Source: Verrucomicrobiota bacterium
GTDB lineage: Bacteria; Verrucomicrobiota; Verrucomicrobiia; CAIQCK01
Assembly (NCBI GenBank): GCA_026397915.1
Contig: JAPLTX010000027.1
Span: 119,349-183,348 of the forward strand
Direction of reading: 5' to 3'
DNA length: 64,000 nt
Shown piece by piece: positions 32,900 to 41,702 of the stretch (position 1 is the first letter of the stretch; each line of letters begins with the position of its first letter). The position numbers and the translations under genes were made by a program. The notes beneath the pieces are model-generated. The model had not been told where the DNA came from. It saw nothing but the letters and a program-made list of their open reading frames with translations, and ran no database searches.

Positions 32900-34159
32900 C
32901 TAGCGGACTCCCATGGCGCGCAGGCGGTCGTCGTAGCGGTTCAGGAGGTGGACGACGATGTTGATGCCAAGCTTGTAGGCGTTGACGACCGCCTCGTCGG
33001 TGACGTTGCGGTAATGCGTGGCGGTGTAATAGCTGCCGAAGTGCGGCCCCCACTTGTGGTAGCCGTCTCTCGCGCTCGTGCGGTAGAGTTGCCGGTCAAT
33101 CCGGTCGTTCTCGTCGAGCGCGCTTTCCCAGAAATCGCCGTAGGCGTTCAACGTATAGACCACGGCGATTTCGTTGGCGATGAGGCGAAGCACTTCGATC
33201 GGTTCCTGGTAGAAGTTCATTCCCGACGGCAGTCTCCGCAGTGGGTAGAACGAGGACATGATCGGGTGGTCCTCCGGCAGCTTCTCGAAATCGCGGTCGG
33301 TCAGCACGCGTTTCATCTCGCGGCGGAAGGCGATGTCGAACCGCGAGCGGCGCCCCGGCAGATCGTTGTCGGCCCAGATCGCGCCGCCGGCATGCAGATA
33401 CTGGCGCAGGTTCTCTATCTCTTCGTCGGTGAAGGTAAAATCCTTGTGGCCGGTAACGAAAATGAACGGCGGCTTGATGGTGAAGAGGTCTTTGCTGGAG
33501 ACGACGATCGGTTGCGGCTCGGTCTTTTGTTGGATGCGGTCGCGTGACCAGCGGGCCACCTGCGCGGTCAGGTTCGGCAGCGCCGTCGGGTTGCAGTTCC
33601 AGTCGCCGCCCTGATAGACCGCCCAGTAACACGCAAACCTCGCGCGCGTGCTGCGGCCCGAACCACTAACGCCCGCGCCCGCCTGCAGGAAACCGGCGGC
33701 GCGAGTAAGTATTTGGCGCAGCTTCAACGTCGGGATGTTGGGTCCGCCATGCCCTGCGTCGAGCGTCATCGTCGGCGCCGTGGAGCGGACTTGGGATTGT
33801 TGTTGGATGGCGGTGGCGATCATCGCCGGAGATGTCACTAGTTGGCTGGTCGAGCGGCCGCCGGTGATGGCGCGCGGGTTGTTGCGAATGGAGGGCGACG
33901 GGGTGGCCGGGGAGCTGACGTTCTTGAGCGATCGGTCCGGCGACGGAGGGGGCGGTGGTGGCACGTTGGCGGCAGGTGTGACGGGCTGGGGCGCGGTGAA
34001 CACCGTAATGATGGGTTCGCTGTGCTCGGTCACCGTGTAGGTGCCGAAGATGAGCAGAAAGAGCAAGTGTAGCAGAAGCGCAACAAGATAAAAGGGAAGC
34101 GAACGCAAGCGGGTTGCAAACAACCCGGGCAAATCGGTAATTTGTGCAACGGTTATCAT
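32900..34159 (-). CDS. DUF4159 protein with TonB-like N-terminus
   Basis: A 419-residue protein with one N-terminal TM helix (FYLVALLLHLLFLLIFGTYT, ~24-43) followed by a long proline/serine/threonine-rich periplasmic stretch (VPPPPPPSPDR and onward), an arrangement like TonB or TolA. The C-terminal ~220 residues are a DUF4159 domain: FIFVTGHKDFTFTDEEIENL, GGAIWADND and GVR at the end. DUF4159 has a Rossmann-like fold related to glutamine-amidotransferase-like modules and is of unknown function. It is co-transcribed with the FG-GAP protein. Confidence 0.78.
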   Translation of the reverse strand: MITVAQITDLPGLFATRLRSLPFYLVALLLHLLFLLIFGTYTVTEHSEPIITVFTAPQPVTPAANVPPPPPPSPDRSLKNVSSPATPSPSIRNNPRAITGGRSTSQLVTSPAMIATAIQQQSQVRSTAPTMTLDAGHGGPNIPTLKLRQILTRAAGFLQAGAGVSGSGRSTRARFACYWAVYQGGDWNCNPTALPNLTAQVARWSRDRIQQKTEPQPIVVSSKDLFTIKPPFIFVTGHKDFTFTDEEIENLRQYLHAGGAIWADNDLPGRRSRFDIAFRREMKRVLTDRDFEKLPEDHPIMSSFYPLRRLPSGMNFYQEPIEVLRLIANEIAVVYTLNAYGDFWESALDENDRIDRQLYRTSARDGYHKWGPHFGSYYTATHYRNVTDEAVVNAYKLGINIVVHLLNRYDDRLRAMGVR

Positions 34160-34389
34160 GGCATGATGTCAGCCGCGCGTGCGATTTGCTTAGCGTAAAA
34201 GCAAACCGGATGCAACAGCGAACTCCCTGAACTCCTTCCACCGGCCCGTCAAGCGTCCGGCGAAGAGAACGGCCTCCGCGCATTCCGGCCAACTCTCGTT
34301 TGTTCAAGCATTAGTTGTTCCCGGTCGGAAGAAGTTGTCGCCCAAAAACGTGTTTCCGCCGGCAATCAGGTTTTTATTGGGCCGAGTTC

Positions 34390-34413
34390 AGGTCAGGGAT
34401 TAGGTCAGGGATT
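34390..34413 (+). repeat. Perfect 12-bp tandem direct repeat upstream of a promoter
   Basis: The unit AGGTCAGGGATT occurs twice without a gap, ending 4 bases before the candidate -35 box of the DUF5679 gene. The position suits an activator or upstream control site; this is inference. Confidence 0.6.
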
Positions 34414-34417
34414 GAAC

Positions 34418-34446
34418 TTGACGCTACCGGAGAGGGCTTCTACGTT
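34418..34446 (+). promoter_or_regulatory. Candidate sigma-70 promoter for the DUF5679/NDK genes
   Basis: TTGACG at 34418-34423 and TACGTT at 34441-34446 are separated by 17 bases. The pair lies about 50 bases upstream of the DUF5679 start codon and directly downstream of the 12-bp tandem repeat. Confidence 0.45.
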
Positions 34447-34496
34447 CTCTGGCTCACAGGACGGCCACACCGGTCGTTGTAAGGAGATTCACTATT

Positions 34497-34643
34497 ATGG
34501 CAGAAGGTTATTGCGTGAAGTGCAAGGCGAAGAAGGAAATCGTCGAAGCAAAAGAAGTAGTAATGAAGAATGGCCGCAAGGCTCTTCAGGGCAAGTGCCC
34601 GACGTGCGGCACGGGAATGTTCAAGATTCTCGGCAAAAGCTAA
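34497..34643 (+). CDS. DUF5679 small zinc-ribbon protein
   Basis: A 48-residue protein with two CxxC knuckles, YCVKCKAKKE at the N-terminus and GKCPTCGTGMFKI at the C-terminus, the DUF5679 pattern. Four cysteines should bind one zinc ion. The family is widespread, often highly conserved, and without known function. The start is fixed by a strong AAGGAG site 10 bases upstream. The double NDK gene follows after 115 bases in the same direction. Confidence 0.85.
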   Translation: MAEGYCVKCKAKKEIVEAKEVVMKNGRKALQGKCPTCGTGMFKILGKS

Positions 34644-34758
34644 GCCGGCTTGCGTTGCAGGCGGCTCAAAAGCCGCTACGGCAGTTGCTTGACGCTCCCG
34701 ATGTCGGACCGTGCTGGACGCCTGCGTCGAGAAAGCGTCTTGGGTTGAGGAAACAATT

Positions 34759-35934
34759 ATGGCTGAAGAACTGGCTTACGTATTAGTCAATCCTTACACG
34801 TTGTTCAAGTCACGCACGGGTGGCTTGCTGGCGCGGCTGATGTCGCGAACGGCGTTGGACTTGGTGGCGGCGCGGGTGTTCGCTCCCAGCAAAGAGTTGG
34901 TCGAGGAATATGCCAAGACGGTGGTGACGAAAAACGATCCGCAGCCACAGGAGGTGCAGGAGTTGATCCGGCGCTACGTCCTGGAGAACTACATGCCGGA
35001 GCCGAAGACCGGCCGGCGCAAGCGGACGCTGGTGCTGTTGTTCCGCGGCGACGATGCGGTGCGTCGCGTGCGCAACGTGGTCGGCAACGTCACGACCGGC
35101 CCGGTGCGGGGCGTGGCCATTCGCGACACCTACGGCGACTACGTGCTCGACACGAAGGGCGAGGTGAAGTATTTCGAGCCAGCAGTGTTGGCGGCGCCGA
35201 CGCAGGAAGAGGCGGCTTTCAAACTCAAGCTCTGGGCGCGCTACTCCGACACCGACGGCGGCTTGGTGGATGACACCATCCAGTATCCTGCCAACGCCAA
35301 ACCGCAGCGCACGCTGGTGTTGATCAAGCCCGACAATTTCAATTTTCCCAGCGGCCGGCCCGGCAACGTGCTGGACGTGTTCTCCAGCACCGGCCTCTAC
35401 ATCGTCGGCATGAAGGTCCACCAAATGAGCGTGGCGCAGGCCGAGAATTTCTACGGCCCGGTGCGCGAGCAGTTGCTGGCCAAAATGCAGGGTCTGGCGC
35501 TGGCGAAGGTGCTGCCGACGGTGGAACAGGCGCTGGAAATGAAACTGCCCGCCGACGCCATCGAGAAGCTCGGCGACCTGCTCGGACCATATTTCGGCGA
35601 GGCGCTGTTCCAGCAAATCGTGAAGTTCATGACCGGCATCGCGCCAGCCCAGTGCGATCCGGGCCGCAAAAATGAGCCGGGTCAAGCTAAGTGCATCGCG
35701 GTCGTCTATGAAGGCGTGGACGCGGTGCGCAAGATTCGCGAGGTGCTGGGACCGACCGATCCGAAGAAAGCCGGTCCGGGCACCATCCGGCGCGAGTTTG
35801 GCCAATCGGTGATGGTTAACGCCGCGCACGCCTCCGATTCGCCGGAGAACGCCATGCGAGAGATTGGCATCATCAATTTCAAGGAAAACAACTTCAAGCG
35901 GGTCGTGGAAGAGTTTTACGGCAAGCTCGATTGA
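34759..35934 (+). CDS. Double-domain nucleoside diphosphate kinase with one degenerate domain
   Basis: A 391-residue protein containing two nucleoside-diphosphate-kinase-like halves. The second half (from ~185, RTLVLIKPDNFNF) ends with the catalytic motif NAAHASDSPENAMREI; H357 is the phospho-accepting histidine, equivalent to H118 of ordinary NDK. The first half (~5-165, YVLVNPYTLFKS and later VRGVAIRDTYGDYV) has the fold landmarks but no NxxH motif, so it cannot be phosphorylated there. Domain two also carries a ~70-residue helical insertion (about 240-310). The usual length is 140-150 residues. It probably balances NTP pools; the dead domain may bind nucleotide. GAGG precedes the ATG. Confidence 0.85.
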   Translation: MAEELAYVLVNPYTLFKSRTGGLLARLMSRTALDLVAARVFAPSKELVEEYAKTVVTKNDPQPQEVQELIRRYVLENYMPEPKTGRRKRTLVLLFRGDDAVRRVRNVVGNVTTGPVRGVAIRDTYGDYVLDTKGEVKYFEPAVLAAPTQEEAAFKLKLWARYSDTDGGLVDDTIQYPANAKPQRTLVLIKPDNFNFPSGRPGNVLDVFSSTGLYIVGMKVHQMSVAQAENFYGPVREQLLAKMQGLALAKVLPTVEQALEMKLPADAIEKLGDLLGPYFGEALFQQIVKFMTGIAPAQCDPGRKNEPGQAKCIAVVYEGVDAVRKIREVLGPTDPKKAGPGTIRREFGQSVMVNAAHASDSPENAMREIGIINFKENNFKRVVEEFYGKLD

Positions 35935-35966
35935 CCGCGCGGGAGGTTTGGAGGAGGTTCGACGCC

Positions 35967-37139
35967 ATGAAAGACTTCGTTGCGGATCGTTCCAAAGCAC
36001 TGACGCCTTCGTTGACGCTGGCGGTGGACGCCAAAGCCAAGGCGATGAAAGCCGCCGGCGAGGATGTGTGCGGTTTCGGCGCCGGTGAGCCGGACTTCGA
36101 CACGCCGCAGCACATCAAAGACGCCGCCGCCGCCGCGTTGGCCCGCGGCATGACCAAATACACGCCATCCAGCGGCACGCCGGAACTGCGCCAGGCCATC
36201 GCCGGTAAGCTTGCTCGCAAGAACGGCATTCAATACAAGCCTGCCCAGGTCATTGTCTCCTGCGGCGGCAAACACTCCTGCTTCAACGTCGTCTTCGCCA
36301 CGTGCAACCCCGGCGACGAGGTCATCATCCCCGCGCCTTTCTGGCTGAGCTATCCGGAAATGGTGAAGATGGCCGCCGCGAAACCGGTGATCCTGCCCAC
36401 TTCCGACGCGACAGAGTTCAAGATCACGCCGGACCAATTGCGCGCCGCGATCACGCCGCGCACGAAGCTGTTCATCCTCAATTCGCCGTCGAACCCAACC
36501 GGCTCGGTCTATACGCGCGCGGAGCTCGAAGCGCTCGGCCGCGTCTGCATCGAGAAGGGGGTGCTGGTGCTCAGCGACGAGATTTACGAAGACCTCATCT
36601 ACGTTGGCGCGACGCATCACAGCCTCGCGTCGTCCGGGCCGGAGTTCTATGCGCACACCGTCACAGTGATCGGATTCTCGAAGGCCTACTCGATGACCGG
36701 CTGGCGGCTTGGCTACCTCGCCGCGCCGGAGCCAATCGCGAAGGCGATTGACGCCATCCAGAGCCACTCGACGTCGAACCCAACCAGTTTCGCCCAAGCC
36801 GGCGCGGTGGCAGCGCTCGCCGGTCCGCAGGACCACCTGAAGTTGTGGTTGGAGGAATTCACCAAGCGGCGCAACTACATGCTCCAACGGCTCAACGCAA
36901 TCCCCGGCGTGTCGTGCATTGACGCCAAGGGCGCGTTCTACCTGCTGCCCAACATTAGCAAACTCGGCCTCGCGCCGATGGAGTTCTCCAAACAACTGCT
37001 CGACGAGGAAAAGGTTGCCGTTGTCCCCGGCGAAGCGTTCGGCACCGACCGGCACATCCGGCTTTCCTACGCCAGTTCGATGGCCAACATCGAGAAAGGG
37101 CTGGATCGGATCGAGCGGTTCTGCCGCAAGCGCGCATAA
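35967..37139 (+). CDS. Aspartate aminotransferase, class I fold
   Basis: PLP-dependent transaminase (390 aa) of the thermophile/Bacillus-type AspAT group (class Ib). Motifs: GAGEPDFDTP near the start, ILNSPSNPTGSVY for the cofactor-binding Asn, SDEIYEDLIY for the Asp/Tyr, and GFSKAYSMTGWRLGY with PLP lysine K239. Substrate-carboxylate arginines lie in GWRLGY and HIRLSYA. Cytoplasmic. GAGGAGG lies 10 bases before the chosen ATG. It follows the NDK gene by 32 bases and is probably co-transcribed with it. Confidence 0.93.
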   Translation: MKDFVADRSKALTPSLTLAVDAKAKAMKAAGEDVCGFGAGEPDFDTPQHIKDAAAAALARGMTKYTPSSGTPELRQAIAGKLARKNGIQYKPAQVIVSCGGKHSCFNVVFATCNPGDEVIIPAPFWLSYPEMVKMAAAKPVILPTSDATEFKITPDQLRAAITPRTKLFILNSPSNPTGSVYTRAELEALGRVCIEKGVLVLSDEIYEDLIYVGATHHSLASSGPEFYAHTVTVIGFSKAYSMTGWRLGYLAAPEPIAKAIDAIQSHSTSNPTSFAQAGAVAALAGPQDHLKLWLEEFTKRRNYMLQRLNAIPGVSCIDAKGAFYLLPNISKLGLAPMEFSKQLLDEEKVAVVPGEAFGTDRHIRLSYASSMANIEKGLDRIERFCRKRA

Positions 37140-37222
37140 CCGGTCAGCGGCGGCGCAGTGTCTGCGGGCATGGATGGTTTGGCTAACATCGTTTGCCGCG
37201 CTATAGTCAGTTGTCGTTCACT

Positions 37223-38038
37223 ATGAAACTCAGCGCCTCCACGCTTACATTCCGGCGGCTGTCGCTGGCCACAGCGGTGGGTCGCATCCGTCGGCTCGAC
37301 TTTGATACGCTGGATCTGTGCTGTCTCTTCCCGTCGTATTGTCCGCACTACGATCCCACGGCCTCCAATAACATCAACGTAACGATCATCGAGGACACGC
37401 TCGCCGGCCTGCGCGTGGCGACGCTGAACGTTGCCATGGCGCCTTGGAACAGCACCGACCGCATGGTCCGCTCCGCGCAACTGGAGTTTGTTGCCGGTTC
37501 GTTGCGCGCCGCCAAGACCCTTCGCGCCCACGCCGTTACCGTGCAAAGCGGCAACAAACCCCGGCTCGACTCCGATTGGAACGGCTCGGCGCTGCTTGTC
37601 AGTGAACCGATGCGACAGGCCGCGCGCCACGCCGAATCGTTCGGCGTGAAACTGAGCATCGAAATCCGCGCCGGCATGTTGGTCGAAACCGTCGAGCAGG
37701 CCGAGAAGATGCTGGAACTGGTCGCCAGTCCGGCCGTCGGCGTGACCGTGGACACCGGCAGCTTGGCCGCTGCTGGCGTTGACGTTGCCGCGGCCATCGA
37801 ACGGCTCGGCTCCCGCATCCAGCACGTGCATCTGCGCGATGGCAAACCAGGCAGCCCCATGCTAACGCCCGGCGACGGCACCGTGGATTTCGCCGCCGTC
37901 GGTCGCGCGCTCCGAAAAACCGGCTACGACCGCGTTTGCTCCATCGCGCTGGATTGGAGCAAACCGCCCGACGACCCCGCCGAGGAACTCCGCCGCGCCC
38001 GCGCCCACATCGCGGAGGCGTTCGAGGTGTCGGCCTGA
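37223..38038 (+). CDS. Sugar phosphate isomerase/epimerase family (TIM barrel)
   Basis: A 271-residue xylose-isomerase-like barrel (AP_endonuc_2 superfamily). Visible landmarks are KLSASTLTFRRL on strand 1, VKLSIEIRAGMLVETVEQA on the central strands, VGVTVDTGSLAAAG and IQHVHLRDGKPG with the metal-binding HLRD, and the late LTPGDGTVDF common to the family. Substrate specificity cannot be read from sequence. It has no signal peptide. It lies 83 bases after the aminotransferase. Confidence 0.8.
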   Translation: MKLSASTLTFRRLSLATAVGRIRRLDFDTLDLCCLFPSYCPHYDPTASNNINVTIIEDTLAGLRVATLNVAMAPWNSTDRMVRSAQLEFVAGSLRAAKTLRAHAVTVQSGNKPRLDSDWNGSALLVSEPMRQAARHAESFGVKLSIEIRAGMLVETVEQAEKMLELVASPAVGVTVDTGSLAAAGVDVAAAIERLGSRIQHVHLRDGKPGSPMLTPGDGTVDFAAVGRALRKTGYDRVCSIALDWSKPPDDPAEELRRARAHIAEAFEVSA

Positions 38039-38058
38039 TTCGCGTCCACGCTCCCGCC

Positions 38059-39933
38059 ATGTCCACCCGCCCGGCTTTCAACATAGTTGTGGCCGCGAGC
38101 CTTTTCGTCGCCGCTGTCTCGCATTCGGCACAACCGTCTTCGTTGTCGCCCATCGCGCTGGTGGCGTCACCTGACGGTGGCGCTCTCTACGTCGCCTGTG
38201 CCACCGGCAACCGCGTCCTCGTGCTCGACATCGCGACCCGCAAAGTGACGCGCTCCATCGAGATGCCGTCCGATCCGACGGGACTATGCCTCTCGGCGGA
38301 TGGTGTCCGGTTGTTCGTGACGTGCGCCTTCCCGACGAGCCGCGTCTGTGTCGTCGAGACGACGCGCGGCAAGATTGTTGAGGAGTTTCCCGCAGGGCAC
38401 ACCGCGATGGCTCCCGTGCTCTCACCCGACGGCAAGACGCTCTTCGTCTGCAATCGCTTCAACAACGACGTGAGCATGTTTGACCTGGCAACGAAGCAGG
38501 AGCGGCGGCGGATTCCGGTCAAGCGCGAACCCGTGGCGGCGGCGATCACGCCCGATGGCAAGCGTCTGCTCGTCGCGAACCACCTCCCCGCCGGTCGCGC
38601 GGATGTGGAGCATGTCGCCGCGGTGGTAAGTGTCATTGACACGGAGCGCGGCCAGGTCGTGGACGATCTCTGGCTGCCCAACGGCAGCGGCGCGCTGAAC
38701 GATCTTCGCGTTTCGCCCGACGGCAAGTTCGCCGTCCTCACTCATCTCATTGGGCGTTTCTGGAGACCGGCGACGCAGATTGAACGCGGCGCGATGAACT
38801 CCAACGCCATGACAATCATCGCGCTCGACCACATGGAAGTGCTCAACACCGTGCTGCTCGACGACTGGGACCGCGGCGCGGCCAATCCGTGGGGAGTGGC
38901 TTGGAGCGCCAACAATAAAACGCTCGCTATCACCCACGCCAGCACACACGAGGTCAGCGTCATTGATTTCCCAGGGCTGCTCGCGAGGCTGGTGGACATG
39001 CCGCCCACGATGCTGCGGGTCAACGTCCCCTATTCTTTTGGCGCGCCTCCGCCGGCCCCGACGGATGCATCCAATGACCCGTCGTTCCTCAGCGGCTTGC
39101 GCGACCGCCGGCACCTGCCCGAGGACAACCTCGGTCCGCGTAGCGTGGCGGTGGTTGGGCGGCGCGCTTATGTGGCAAATTATTTTTCCGACACAGTGAA
39201 CGTGTTGGAACTTGACCGGCTGCAGCCGAAGGTGGAAACGATTCCGCTCGGCCCGAAACCGCGGATGACCGCAGCGCGCCTGGGCGAACTCTACTTTCAC
39301 GACGCCCGCATCTGCTACCAAGGCTGGCAAAGCTGTTCGAGTTGCCATCCCGGCGACGCGCGCGTGGACGCGTTGAACTGGGACCTGCCCAACGATGGCC
39401 TCGGCAATCCGAAAAACACGAAGAGTCTTCTGCTCGCGCATAAGACGCCGCCGGTCATGAGCCTCGGCCAGCGCGAGACGGCCGAGGCCGCGGTGCGCGT
39501 CGGCATCCAACGCATTCTGCTCACATTTCAGCCGGCCAGTGTTGCCAAGGCGATGGACACATATCTCAAGTCGCGCAAGCCAGTCCCCAGCCCGCACCTC
39601 GCGGACGGCAAATTCTCGCCCGCGGCGCAGCGCGGCGAAAAGTTGTTTCACAGCAAGGAGACCCGGTGCGCGCAATGCCATCCGCCGTTGTTGTTTACGG
39701 ACCAGCACTCGCACGATGTCGGCACCCGCGGAGCACAGGATCGCGCAACGGACAAGTTTGACACACCGTCGCTGGTTGAACTCTGGCGCACGTCGCCCTA
39801 TCTCCACGACGGGTCCATTATCACGTTGCGCGACCTGCTGGTCTTCGCCAACCCGGACAACCGCCACGGCAAGACATCGCACCTGACCGCCGACGAGATT
39901 CTAGACCTCTGCGAGTATCTACTGTCGCTTTGA
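38059..39933 (+). CDS. Secreted YncE-like beta-propeller fused to dihaem cytochrome c domain
   Basis: A 624-residue exported protein with an N-terminal signal (FNIVVAASLFVAAVSHSA). The first ~370 residues contain seven-bladed-propeller repeats with repeated SPDG turns (VASPDGGALYVAC, LSPDGKTLFVCN, ITPDGKRLLVAN). The C-terminal ~220 residues carry two haem c sites, CSSCH (426-430) and CAQCH (537-541), in an arrangement like the cytochrome c peroxidase/MauG family. It likely acts in periplasmic electron transfer. A possible methionine or histidine distal ligand could not be assigned. Confidence 0.85.
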   Translation: MSTRPAFNIVVAASLFVAAVSHSAQPSSLSPIALVASPDGGALYVACATGNRVLVLDIATRKVTRSIEMPSDPTGLCLSADGVRLFVTCAFPTSRVCVVETTRGKIVEEFPAGHTAMAPVLSPDGKTLFVCNRFNNDVSMFDLATKQERRRIPVKREPVAAAITPDGKRLLVANHLPAGRADVEHVAAVVSVIDTERGQVVDDLWLPNGSGALNDLRVSPDGKFAVLTHLIGRFWRPATQIERGAMNSNAMTIIALDHMEVLNTVLLDDWDRGAANPWGVAWSANNKTLAITHASTHEVSVIDFPGLLARLVDMPPTMLRVNVPYSFGAPPPAPTDASNDPSFLSGLRDRRHLPEDNLGPRSVAVVGRRAYVANYFSDTVNVLELDRLQPKVETIPLGPKPRMTAARLGELYFHDARICYQGWQSCSSCHPGDARVDALNWDLPNDGLGNPKNTKSLLLAHKTPPVMSLGQRETAEAAVRVGIQRILLTFQPASVAKAMDTYLKSRKPVPSPHLADGKFSPAAQRGEKLFHSKETRCAQCHPPLLFTDQHSHDVGTRGAQDRATDKFDTPSLVELWRTSPYLHDGSIITLRDLLVFANPDNRHGKTSHLTADEILDLCEYLLSL

Positions 39934-40033
39934 CCCAGGACGGCGACGCGAAAACGAAGCCCGGCCTGAAGGGCAACCTCATCGTCAGTCTCTCGGTGAA
40001 AACAACTCCCAGTTCGGCAAAGGCGGGGCGCAG

Positions 40034-40127
40034 CCGCAGCAACAACAACAGCAATGTCGTTTCTCCTTCGCCACTCTGCCGACCATCCCCTTTGAGATTG
40101 TCCAAAAGTGACGCGCTAAGCGCTGGC
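40034..40127. repeat. Diverged ~90-bp dispersed repeat, copy A
   Basis: Aligned by eye with 46176-46267. Both copies begin CCGCAGCAACAAC, share CTGCC-ACCATYCCC-type sequence in the middle and end in TGACGCGCT followed by AAGC/GAAGC. Identity is roughly two thirds to three quarters with few gaps. This copy lies between the beta-propeller cytochrome gene and the end of the orphan histidine kinase gene. No gene was recognised in the 266-base gap that holds it. Confidence 0.6.
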
Positions 40128-40199
40128 GCTGATACCAAGGTGCGATTGCAGGTGGGATGCCAGTGAACTGTTGTGGCTGGAAGCGCGGTTGGAACGCCA

Positions 40200-41516
40200 T
40201 CAAGCCTTGAACATGATGGAGACGCGCACGCCGCCTTCCGGGCGATTGCGAAGATTAAGCACGCCGCCATGAAAGCCGATGATGGTTTTGCAAACAGTCA
40301 ACCCCAAGCCCGTGCCTTTGCCTTCGGCTTTGGTGGTAAAGAACGGTTCGAACACTTTCGGCAGTTTGTCTTCGGGGATACCGGTGCCGGTGTCGTCTAT
40401 CTCAACTACTACTACGGTGTCGCCCGACCGGAATCGTGAGCGCATCTGAGGATCAAGAACGGTATCCGCTTCAGTTGGATCGAGTTGTTTCGCGCAGGTG
40501 CGCACGGTCAACGTGCCGCCGTCGGGCATGGCGTGAATGGCGTTTATGATGAGGTTGATAAACACCTGCTCAACCTTCCGCGCGTCCAGCCGCAGCGCCG
40601 GCAAACTGGAAGCCCGCTCAAACACCACCTTGACGTGATCAGTTGCCAGCGCAACGCGCAGCAGCGCCAGGGAACTATCCAGCAGCTTGTGCAAGTCCAC
40701 CGTTTCCATGACCAGTTCCTGCGCTTTGCCCAAAGAGAGCAGTTCGCCCACGACGCTCGAGGCCCGTGCGACAGCGCGGCTCATGTCGTCCACCACCTGC
40801 GCGGTGTCAGGATCTTTGCTGCGGGTCTGATGTGACAGATACTCAAGGCCGAGGCGTATGACACCGAGCGGGTTCTTGACCTCGTGGGCGACACCGGCAG
40901 CCAAGCAACCGATGGTTTTCATCTTCTCGGCTTCGATGAGTTGCATTTGAGCCGTCTTAAGACCTTCCATTGCGGCAAGCAGCTCCTGTTGTTTGCGGAG
41001 CAGGCTCACGTTGAGTTGACGCAATTGCTCTTCGGCTTGCTTGCGTTCCGTGATGTCTTCCTGCACCGACACATAGTGCGTGATGACACCCTCCGCATTT
41101 CTAATGGAGCTTATGATGGCGGTAGCCCAGTAAAGATCACCGTTCTTCTTCTTGTTACAGAATTGCCCCCTCCATTCCCGACCGGCGGAGATAGCACTCC
41201 ACAACTCGGTGTATTCCTCGCTCGGGGTATGGCCGGACTTCAAAATGCGAACATTCTCGCCGGCGAGTTCCTCCAACGTATAGCCGGTAACTTGGGTGAA
41301 CTTCGGGTTGACGTATTCGATATCACCTCGGCTGTTGGAGATAAGCACCATGGTTGCGCTTTGCTCCACCACCCGCGACAACATGAGAAGCTGCTCGTCC
41401 GCCCGCCTGCGTCCGGTATTGCGGTTCATGCCGAGCAAGCCCACTATCCGGGCGTAATCGTCGCGCAGTGGCACCTTCGCAGTCAACAGGGGTTCGCTTC
41501 TGAGTTCTGTTTTCAT
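40200..41516 (-). CDS. PAS-domain sensor histidine kinase (orphan, cytoplasmic)
   Basis: A 438-residue kinase without TM segments. Residues ~45-165 form a PAS/PAC sensor ([20 protein letters not shown], then [12 protein letters not shown] part [16 protein letters not shown]), followed by a coiled coil. The dimerisation domain has the phospho-histidine in [12 protein letters not shown] and the ATPase domain has [15 protein letters not shown] (N box), [12 protein letters not shown] (G1) and [12 protein letters not shown] (G2). No response regulator is adjacent, so the partner is encoded elsewhere or is the nearby OmpR-type regulator. AAGGAAGG precedes the start. Confidence 0.9.
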   Translation of the reverse strand: MKTELRSEPLLTAKVPLRDDYARIVGLLGMNRNTGRRRADEQLLMLSRVVEQSATMVLISNSRGDIEYVNPKFTQVTGYTLEELAGENVRILKSGHTPSEEYTELWSAISAGREWRGQFCNKKKNGDLYWATAIISSIRNAEGVITHYVSVQEDITERKQAEEQLRQLNVSLLRKQQELLAAMEGLKTAQMQLIEAEKMKTIGCLAAGVAHEVKNPLGVIRLGLEYLSHQTRSKDPDTAQVVDDMSRAVARASSVVGELLSLGKAQELVMETVDLHKLLDSSLALLRVALATDHVKVVFERASSLPALRLDARKVEQVFINLIINAIHAMPDGGTLTVRTCAKQLDPTEADTVLDPQMRSRFRSGDTVVVVEIDDTGTGIPEDKLPKVFEPFFTTKAEGKGTGLGLTVCKTIIGFHGGVLNLRNRPEGGVRVSIMFKA

Positions 41517-41702
41517 CTTCCAGCCTTCCTTTTCGTTTTGGCTCTGGCCTCTCCTGTGATCTGTTGATCTCTGCTGAACAGGAGAACTTGCCTCTTCGGC
41601 TGGCGCGCCGCGAAATGTTTACCGTAACGGGATTGTTACCTTTCATTTCGGTCAGCGCGGCGCAGTTTGCCCCGAAAGACTCAGGCGGGAGGAAGGTTCC
41701 AA

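Larger units (their letters stand above)
34160..34496. other. Intergenic region between DUF4159 and DUF5679 genes
   Basis: A 337-base divergent gap. It contains a perfect 12-bp tandem repeat (34390-34413), a promoter-like pair (34418-34446) and a strong AAGGAG ribosome-binding site (34481-34486) for the DUF5679 gene. I see no conserved reading frame or RNA structure in the left 200 bases. Confidence 0.5.
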
